Source of the DNA: an uncultured Gemmatimonadota bacterium
GTDB taxonomy: Bacteria; Gemmatimonadota; Gemmatimonadetes; Longimicrobiales; Longimicrobiaceae
Assembly: GCA_902805735.1 (NCBI GenBank)
Contig: CADCTW010000207.1
Coordinates: 1-35,598 of the forward strand
Direction of reading: 5' to 3'
DNA: 35,598 nt
A program made the translations under genes and the position numbers. Below the pieces are notes generated by a model that worked only from the letters and a program-made list of their open reading frames with translations, did no database searches and was not told the DNA's origin. Shown here piece by piece: positions 30,807 to 35,598 of the stretch. Each line of letters starts with the position of its first letter. Positions within the stretch are counted from its first letter, which is position 1.

Positions 30807-31751
30807 TTGACAGGCGCGCCGGTCATCTGCTTCGGCGAGGCGCTGTGGGACCGGCTGCCCGGCGGGCTGTTCCTGGGGGGCGCGCCCGTCAACGTGGCCT
30901 ACCACCTGGAGCGCTGCGGCGCGAGCGCCGTCCCCGTCACGGCCGTGGGAGACGACGACCTGGGACGCGAGATGCTGCGCCGCTTCGCGCGGTGGGGCCT
31001 GGATACGCGCTTCGTGGGGGTGCTCGGCCACAGGCCCACGGGTGTGGTGCACGCCGAGCCGCTGCCGGACGGGGGCACGAGCTACCGGATCGAGGAAGAC
31101 GCGGCGTGGGATTGGATCGAGCTCTCCCCCGCCCTGCGGCGAACGGCGGGCGCCTGCCGCGCGGTCGTCTTCGGCACCCTGGCCCAGCGGTTTCCGCACA
31201 ACCGGGAGCGGCTGGCCCATCTGCTGAAATGCGCGGGCGGAGCGCTGAGGGTATACGACGTCAACCTGCGGCCGCCCTACGACAGCCTGGAGCTCGTATG
31301 GCGGCTCGCGGGGCGGGCCGGCCTGATCAAGGCCAACGCGGACGAGCTCGCCCGTCTCACGGGTGTGGCGCCGGGGGCGGGCTCGCTGGAAGAAGGGGCG
31401 CGTGCCCTCGCGGAGAAAACCGCCTGCCCCCGGGTGTGCGTGACCGCGGGGGCGATTGGCGCAGGGCTGCTGCTGGACCGGGCGTGGCACTGGGCTGAGG
31501 GACGCCCCGTGCACGTGAGAGACACCGTCGGCGCGGGCGACGCCTTTCTGGCCGGGCTGATCCACGGCCTGCTGGACGATCCGGGAGCCCCGCGGCAGGC
31601 GCTCGAGAGAGCGTGCCGCCTCGGCGAGCTGGTAGCGTCGTGCGAGGGCGCCACTCCGGAGTACACGATCTCCGCCGCCGGGGTGCCGGTGCCCGCGACG
31701 GCGCCGCCCGGGGAAGCGCAGAGGCTCGGCGACGCCGGTGAGATGCGCTGA
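30807..31751 (+). CDS. PfkB family carbohydrate kinase
   Basis: A 314-aa ribokinase/fructokinase-type sugar kinase. It has the N-terminal PfkB signature GGAPVNVAYHLERCG (residues 24-38) and the C-terminal signature DTVGAGDAF (239-247), with catalytic base D245. FGEALWDRLP and YRIEEDAAWD resemble fructokinase-like members. It would phosphorylate a free sugar, which fits either salvage or the first step of a nucleotide-sugar route. TTG at 30807 is the only plausible start: ICFGEALWD follows within six codons, and there is no clear ribosome site. It lies 82 bp after the second WavE gene. Confidence 0.87.
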   Translation: MTGAPVICFGEALWDRLPGGLFLGGAPVNVAYHLERCGASAVPVTAVGDDDLGREMLRRFARWGLDTRFVGVLGHRPTGVVHAEPLPDGGTSYRIEEDAAWDWIELSPALRRTAGACRAVVFGTLAQRFPHNRERLAHLLKCAGGALRVYDVNLRPPYDSLELVWRLAGRAGLIKANADELARLTGVAPGAGSLEEGARALAEKTACPRVCVTAGAIGAGLLLDRAWHWAEGRPVHVRDTVGAGDAFLAGLIHGLLDDPGAPRQALERACRLGELVASCEGATPEYTISAAGVPVPATAPPGEAQRLGDAGEMR

Positions 31752-31814
31752 AGAGCTCTCCACGCCGCCCGTGACGGGGCGTGAGGCGCGCCGTTCGTAA
31801 ACCCGGCGCAAGGG

Positions 31815-31842
31815 TTGCCATCCACGCGCGCATCGTTGATAT
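31815..31842 (+). promoter_or_regulatory. Possible promoter of the glycosyltransferase trio
   Basis: TTGCCA (31815-31820), 16 nt, TGATAT (31837-31842), followed by a roughly 30-nt leader to the ATG at 31880. It lies in the only AT-richer patch of the 128-bp gap. The spacing is one short of optimum. Confidence 0.4.
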
Positions 31843-31879
31843 TCGACGGCTTTGCAGCAACCGGGAGAGACGCCACAGC

Positions 31880-33127
31880 ATGGAATTTCGCGATGATTTC
31901 ACCCCGCGTACGGCGGTCGCGGGAAAAGAGCCGCGCGCACCGTCGCTCGCTCGCACTCCGCCGTTGAGCGCGCCGGGCGCGGCGAACGGCGGCCGCCCGG
32001 CCAGGGTGCTCATGCTGCTGGAGCACGGGGCGGCGAGCCACTGGTGGGAGAGCTCGCTGCCGGTGCTGAAGGCGTCCGGAGTGGAGCTGACCATCGCGAC
32101 CGTCTTCGGGCGCGGACCGCTTCACGAGAACCTGGAGCGGGCGGGGTGCGGCCCCGTGCTCACCCTGGGGTGCCGGACGAGCCGCGACTACCCCCGGGGC
32201 GCGATGGCGCTGGCGCGGCTGATCCGCGAGCACCGCATCGACATCGTCCACTCCAACGAGACCATCGCGGGTACCCTGTGCGGGGTGGGAGGGAGGCTGG
32301 CGCGGCGCGGCGTGCGCGTGTTCCACCGCCACCACAACATCATCCACGACCGCCGGCAGGTGCTCTTCAGCCGGCTCGCCAGCCGCTGGACGGACCTGAC
32401 CATGGCGGTCTCGGAATCGTCGGCGCAGCACGCGCGCGAGATCGACGGCGTGCCCCCCGCGCGCATCCGCGTGGCGTACAACGGAGTGCGCGAGCTGCGG
32501 CACGTTCCCGCGGGCGAGGTGGCGGCGCTCCGCCACCGTCTGGCGATTCCGGCCGCCTCCCCCGTGCTCCTGGTGGTGGCGCGGCTCTGGAAGGAGAAGG
32601 GCCAGCGCACGCTCCTGGAAGCGGTGCCGGCTCTTTCCGCGCAGCTGCGGAACCCGCCCCACGTGGTGCTGGTGGGGAGCGGCCCCGAGGAAGCGTCGCT
32701 GCGGCGGCAGGCGGAGCAGCTGCGGGAAGGCGCCGTCCACTTCGTGGGACATCAGCTGGACGTGGCGCCATGGTACGCGCTCTCGGACGTGGCCGTGGTC
32801 CCCAGCTTCGAGGAGTCCTTCAGCCTGTCCGCGGTGGAGGCGATGAGCTGCCGGCGTCCCGTCGTCGCGTCCCGGCGCGGCGGCCTGGTGGAGGTGGTGG
32901 ACGACGGGGTGACGGGGCTGCTGGTGAACATGGGCGACGCGCAGGCGCTGGCGGGTGCGCTGGGCGAGCTGCTGCTCTCGCCGGAGCGGGCGCGGCGGAT
33001 GGGGGCGGCGGGCTACGAGCGGTTCCAGGCGCGGTTCACCCTGGAAGCGATGGTCGCCGGGTGGCACGCGGTGTACGCCGAGGCGATGGCGGGGCAGGAC
33101 GAGGGAACCCACAAGGTGAGACGATGA
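31880..33127 (+). CDS. GT4-type glycosyltransferase (first of three)
   Basis: A 415-aa retaining glycosyltransferase of the GT-B fold, family 4. After a disordered-looking 40-residue lead, the N-terminal Rossmann domain begins at ARVLMLLEHG. The donor domain has LLVVARLWKEKGQRTLLEA and the Glu-x7-Glu region SFEESFSLSAVEAM (about residues 309-322). It transfers a sugar from a nucleotide donor at the cytoplasmic face. ATG at 31880 was preferred because sequence upstream in the open frame is not protein-like; GGGAGAG is present but spaced 11 nt. The stop overlaps the next start (ATGA). Confidence 0.9.
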   Translation: MEFRDDFTPRTAVAGKEPRAPSLARTPPLSAPGAANGGRPARVLMLLEHGAASHWWESSLPVLKASGVELTIATVFGRGPLHENLERAGCGPVLTLGCRTSRDYPRGAMALARLIREHRIDIVHSNETIAGTLCGVGGRLARRGVRVFHRHHNIIHDRRQVLFSRLASRWTDLTMAVSESSAQHAREIDGVPPARIRVAYNGVRELRHVPAGEVAALRHRLAIPAASPVLLVVARLWKEKGQRTLLEAVPALSAQLRNPPHVVLVGSGPEEASLRRQAEQLREGAVHFVGHQLDVAPWYALSDVAVVPSFEESFSLSAVEAMSCRRPVVASRRGGLVEVVDDGVTGLLVNMGDAQALAGALGELLLSPERARRMGAAGYERFQARFTLEAMVAGWHAVYAEAMAGQDEGTHKVRR

Positions 33128-34335
33128 AGAGAGCGGGCGTGGAGAACGGCGGGCGCGCGGAGGACACTCCTCCCGCGGTCTGCATGCTGGTGACTGACTT
33201 CGACGCGGCCACGGGCGGCCTTCAGAAGACTTCGAGGTTCCTGCTGCGGGGGCTCAACGGGCGCGGCGGGAGGACGTACGTGCTGGCCCGCAACTACCAC
33301 GGGCGTCCCCGCGACGAGGTGCAGGACGGCACCGTCGTCCACCGTTCGCCGGTGCTGAGCCGCATGCTTCCGGCGCTGAATTCCCTGGCCTACATCGTGG
33401 ACTCGCTCTGGTGGCTGGCCCGCAACCGGCGCCACTACGGCGTGATCCACTGCCAGCAGATGTACGGCCCCGCGATGGTGGGGCTGATCGCCAAGAAGCT
33501 GCTGCGCAAACCCGTATTCGTGGCGCTGCACATGAGCGGCGAGACGCTGGGCGAGGTCGCGAACGCGCGGCGCCTGCCGCTCGCCGGCTTCCGGATGCGC
33601 CAGTACCGGGGCGTCGATCGCTGGGTGGCGCTCTCCACCGAGATGGAGGGCGAGATCCACACCCTGGGGGTGGACCCGGAGCAGGTGGCGATCATCCCCA
33701 ACGGCACCGTGCTCCCCGCCGAGACCGCGTTCGACCCCGATGTCCGCCGCCGCCACCGCGAGGCGCTCGGGCTGGCCCACCCCAAGGTCGCGGTCTTCAG
33801 CGGCCGGCTCAGCTGGGAGAAGGGGCTGGACGTGCTGCTGCGGGCGTGGAAGCTGCTCTCCCGGCGCCACCCGGACGCGCACCTCCTCATCCTGGGAGAG
33901 GGCGTGCCGCACCGCAACGTGGAGCCCGAGCTGCGCGCGCTGCACGGCGACCTGGGGCTGGAAGGGACCGTCCACTTCCTGGGCCACGTCTCCAACGTCG
34001 GCGAGTACCTGCTGGCGTCCGACGCCTACGTGCTCCCCACCCGGTCGGAGGGGCTCTCCTGCGCGCTGGTGGAGGCCATGGCGGCGGGAGCCGCCATCGT
34101 CACCACGAACATCCCGGCAAACCTGGACATCATCCGCGACGGCGACACGGGGCTGCTGGTGAACACGGACGACCCGGAGGGGCTCGCCGCGGCCCTGGCG
34201 CGCATCTTCGACTCCCCGCCGCTGGGCGAGGCGCTGGGCCGCGCGGCACGCGAAAAGGCGGAGCGCGACCTTTCGGTGGAATCGATGACTTCGCAGTACG
34301 CCGACCTGTACTCGAGCATCGTGGCCTCCAAGTGA
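33124..34335 (+). CDS. GT4-type glycosyltransferase (second of three)
   Basis: A 403-aa GT-B fold glycosyltransferase. The N-terminal domain contains CMLVTDFDAATGGLQKTSR, with the glycine-rich acceptor-side loop. The donor domain has VAVFSGRLSWEKGLDVLLRA and RSEGLSCALVEAM (around residues 305-317), where the two Glu residues of the GT4 motif lie. No membrane segments. It overlaps its neighbours by 4 nt on both sides (ATGA, GTGA), so the three transferases are translated together. The sugar specificity cannot be assigned. Confidence 0.9.
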   Translation: MKRAGVENGGRAEDTPPAVCMLVTDFDAATGGLQKTSRFLLRGLNGRGGRTYVLARNYHGRPRDEVQDGTVVHRSPVLSRMLPALNSLAYIVDSLWWLARNRRHYGVIHCQQMYGPAMVGLIAKKLLRKPVFVALHMSGETLGEVANARRLPLAGFRMRQYRGVDRWVALSTEMEGEIHTLGVDPEQVAIIPNGTVLPAETAFDPDVRRRHREALGLAHPKVAVFSGRLSWEKGLDVLLRAWKLLSRRHPDAHLLILGEGVPHRNVEPELRALHGDLGLEGTVHFLGHVSNVGEYLLASDAYVLPTRSEGLSCALVEAMAAGAAIVTTNIPANLDIIRDGDTGLLVNTDDPEGLAAALARIFDSPPLGEALGRAAREKAERDLSVESMTSQYADLYSSIVASK

Positions 34336-35483
34336 GCTCGCCCACCCGGCCAATCAAGGTCCTCAACCTGACGAGCACCCCGGCGGGGATCGGCGGCGTC
34401 GAGTCGCTGCTGCTCAGCGCGGCGGGCAAGTACGACACCCGGCGCTTCGACGTCGCGTTCTGCAACCTCTTCGACGCCCGCGGCGAGGACAGCGTCTTCC
34501 CGGCTGCCCTCCAGGCCCGCGGCGCCCGCCTCCTGGACGTCCCGGGGCAAAAGTGGCGCGACCTCCCGGCGCTCGTGACGGGGCTGGCCCAGCTGCTGCG
34601 CCGCGAGCGCTTCGACGTGCTGCACTCGCACATGCTGCACGCGACGCTGGTCGGCCACCTGGCCGGGAGCATCGCGCGCGTGCCCGTACGCATCGCGAGC
34701 CGGCAGTACACCCGGGAACCGTACCAGAACAAGGGACGGTGGATGCGTGCCCTGGACCGCCGCGCCTTCCGGACGGCCACGCACGTGGTCGCGGTTTCCG
34801 GGGCCGTCCGCGCCGTGCTGGTGGACGAGGACGGTGTCGCGCCCGAGCGCATCTCCGTGATCTCCAACAGCATCGACATCGCGGCCATCGACGCGGCGGA
34901 GCTCGGTGCGCCCCTCCCCTGGGATGCATCCTGGGACGGGAGCTTCCTGCTCGGCTACGTCGCCAGCCTTACCTGGCGCAAGGATCACGCGAACCTGCTC
35001 CGCGCCTTCGCACAGGTGGTCGCCCAGGAGCCCCGCGCGCGCCTGGTGCTGGTGGGCGAGGGGCCGGAGGAGGCAGGGTTGAAGGCCCTGGCGGCCGAGC
35101 TGCGGCTGGAAGGCCGGGTGCTCTTCACCGGCCGGCGGAACGACGTGCCGGCGCTGGCCCGGCACTTCCACCTGTACGTTCACCCGCCTCGCCACGAAGC
35201 CTTCGGCATCGCCGTGGTGGAGGCGATGGCGCTGGCGAAGCCCGTGGTGGCCACCCGCGTCGACGGCATCCCGGAGGTGCTGGGAGAGGACGCGGGGTTG
35301 CTGGTGCCCCCGGGAGATCCGGCCGCGCTGGCCGCGGCGATCCTCAAGACGATGCGCGACCCGCGGGCCGGAGCCGGCATGGGCGCGTGCGGGCGGCAGC
35401 GGGCCGAACGGCACTTCGCCGTGGAGGTGATGGTGGAGCGATACCAGGAGCTGTACAGCCGCTTCGCGAACGGCAGCTCCTGA
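34332..35483 (+). CDS. GT4-type glycosyltransferase (third of three)
   Basis: A 383-aa GT-B fold glycosyltransferase. The N-terminal motif is LTSTPAGIGGVESLLLSAA, and SHMLHATLVGHLAG and ASRQYTREPYQNKG are acceptor-domain segments of the GT4 family. The donor domain shows YVASLTWRKDHANLLRAF and RHEAFGIAVVEAM (around residues 287-299). It starts with GTG in a GTGA overlap. It is the last complete gene on this strand; only 22 bp separate its stop from the 3' end of the intron-like element. Confidence 0.9.
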   Translation: MSSPTRPIKVLNLTSTPAGIGGVESLLLSAAGKYDTRRFDVAFCNLFDARGEDSVFPAALQARGARLLDVPGQKWRDLPALVTGLAQLLRRERFDVLHSHMLHATLVGHLAGSIARVPVRIASRQYTREPYQNKGRWMRALDRRAFRTATHVVAVSGAVRAVLVDEDGVAPERISVISNSIDIAAIDAAELGAPLPWDASWDGSFLLGYVASLTWRKDHANLLRAFAQVVAQEPRARLVLVGEGPEEAGLKALAAELRLEGRVLFTGRRNDVPALARHFHLYVHPPRHEAFGIAVVEAMALAKPVVATRVDGIPEVLGEDAGLLVPPGDPAALAAAILKTMRDPRAGAGMGACGRQRAERHFAVEVMVERYQELYSRFANGSS

Positions 35484-35505
35484 CCCAGCGGAGCTCGCAC
35501 GGAGA

Positions 35506-35598
35506 ATCGGGATAGGGGGCAGCCGGTGATCCCGGCTGCACCCCTCCCACACCACCGGACATGCGGGTCCGCATCCGGCGGTTCGGAAAGTTGAGGTT
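35506..35598 (-). mobile_element. 3' end (domains V and VI) of a bacterial class C group II intron, running off the window
   Basis: Read on the minus strand, 35582-35551 folds as a domain V-like hairpin: a 9-bp lower stem (ACCGCCGGA with TCCGGTGGT, one G-U), a 2-nt TG bulge on the 3' strand, and TGCG-GACC-CGCA on top. The triad position reads CGC, as in group IIC introns, rather than AGC. It is followed by a long domain VI-like stem (GGGAGGGG and GCAGCCGG with GCAGCCGG's complement, then CCCC-TAT-CCC) carrying an unpaired A seven nucleotides before an ending CCGAT. Intron 3' ends usually finish in AY, so the boundary is placed at 35506. The 5' part and any reverse transcriptase/maturase gene would lie to the right. 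Confidence 0.7.

Overview
High-GC chromosomal window from a Gram-negative bacterium. It carries BamD, an ABC-exported surface polysaccharide locus and a SecA with a long coiled-coil insertion. SecA and BamD style, together with a recurring TTGCnn-N17/18-TATCTT promoter, suggest Gemmatimonadota (Longimicrobium-like). That placement is inferred from family resemblance and was not tested by a search.

Layout. (1) Positions 1-9.6 kb hold a minus-strand housekeeping block. In transcription order this is a TPR protein, bamD, nadD and secA from one promoter, then a 1.06-kb gene-free repeat nest, then radC and a 3'-truncated rel. The repeat nest has REP-like hairpins, two of them in a near-perfect 66-nt inverted pair, and a 224-bp MITE-like element with 26-bp inverted ends. 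(2) Positions 9.6-15.1 kb hold minus-strand nucleotide-sugar genes: a phosphomannose-isomerase-type cupin, a UDP-glucuronate 4-epimerase-like SDR, a methyltransferase, a UDP-glucuronate decarboxylase and a UDP-glucose dehydrogenase. Together they can take UDP-Glc to UDP-GlcA and on to UDP-Xyl and UDP-GalA. (3) Positions 15.3-19.6 kb, still minus strand, hold an asparagine-synthase-type amidotransferase, a polytopic membrane protein and a Tat-exported beta-helix protein. (4) From 20.2 kb rightward everything is on the plus strand and looks like a polysaccharide assembly and export cluster. It begins with a good sigma70 promoter and structured leader, then wzm and wzt, then an 849-aa three-part glycosyltransferase-like protein. 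Next is a compact cassette: WavE-like protein, a short WavE-like ORF, a nucleotidyltransferase-kinase fusion, a HAD capsule phosphatase, a nucleotidyltransferase, a second WavE-like protein and a PfkB kinase. Three coupled GT4 glycosyltransferases follow. (5) The last 93 bases are the domain V/VI end of a group IIC intron on the minus strand, whose body lies beyond the window.

Working model. The minus-strand genes supply UDP-sugars. The plus-strand glycosyltransferases build a glycan that Wzm/Wzt export. The nucleotidyltransferase-kinase/HAD/nucleotidyltransferase/PfkB cassette probably makes an unusual activated precursor, arguably a nucleotide-activated small polar group or sugar, which the paired WavE proteins may transfer. 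This cassette and the 849-aa fusion protein are the most promising undescribed elements. No initiating glycosyltransferase, tRNA, rRNA, CRISPR array or intact transposase was seen.
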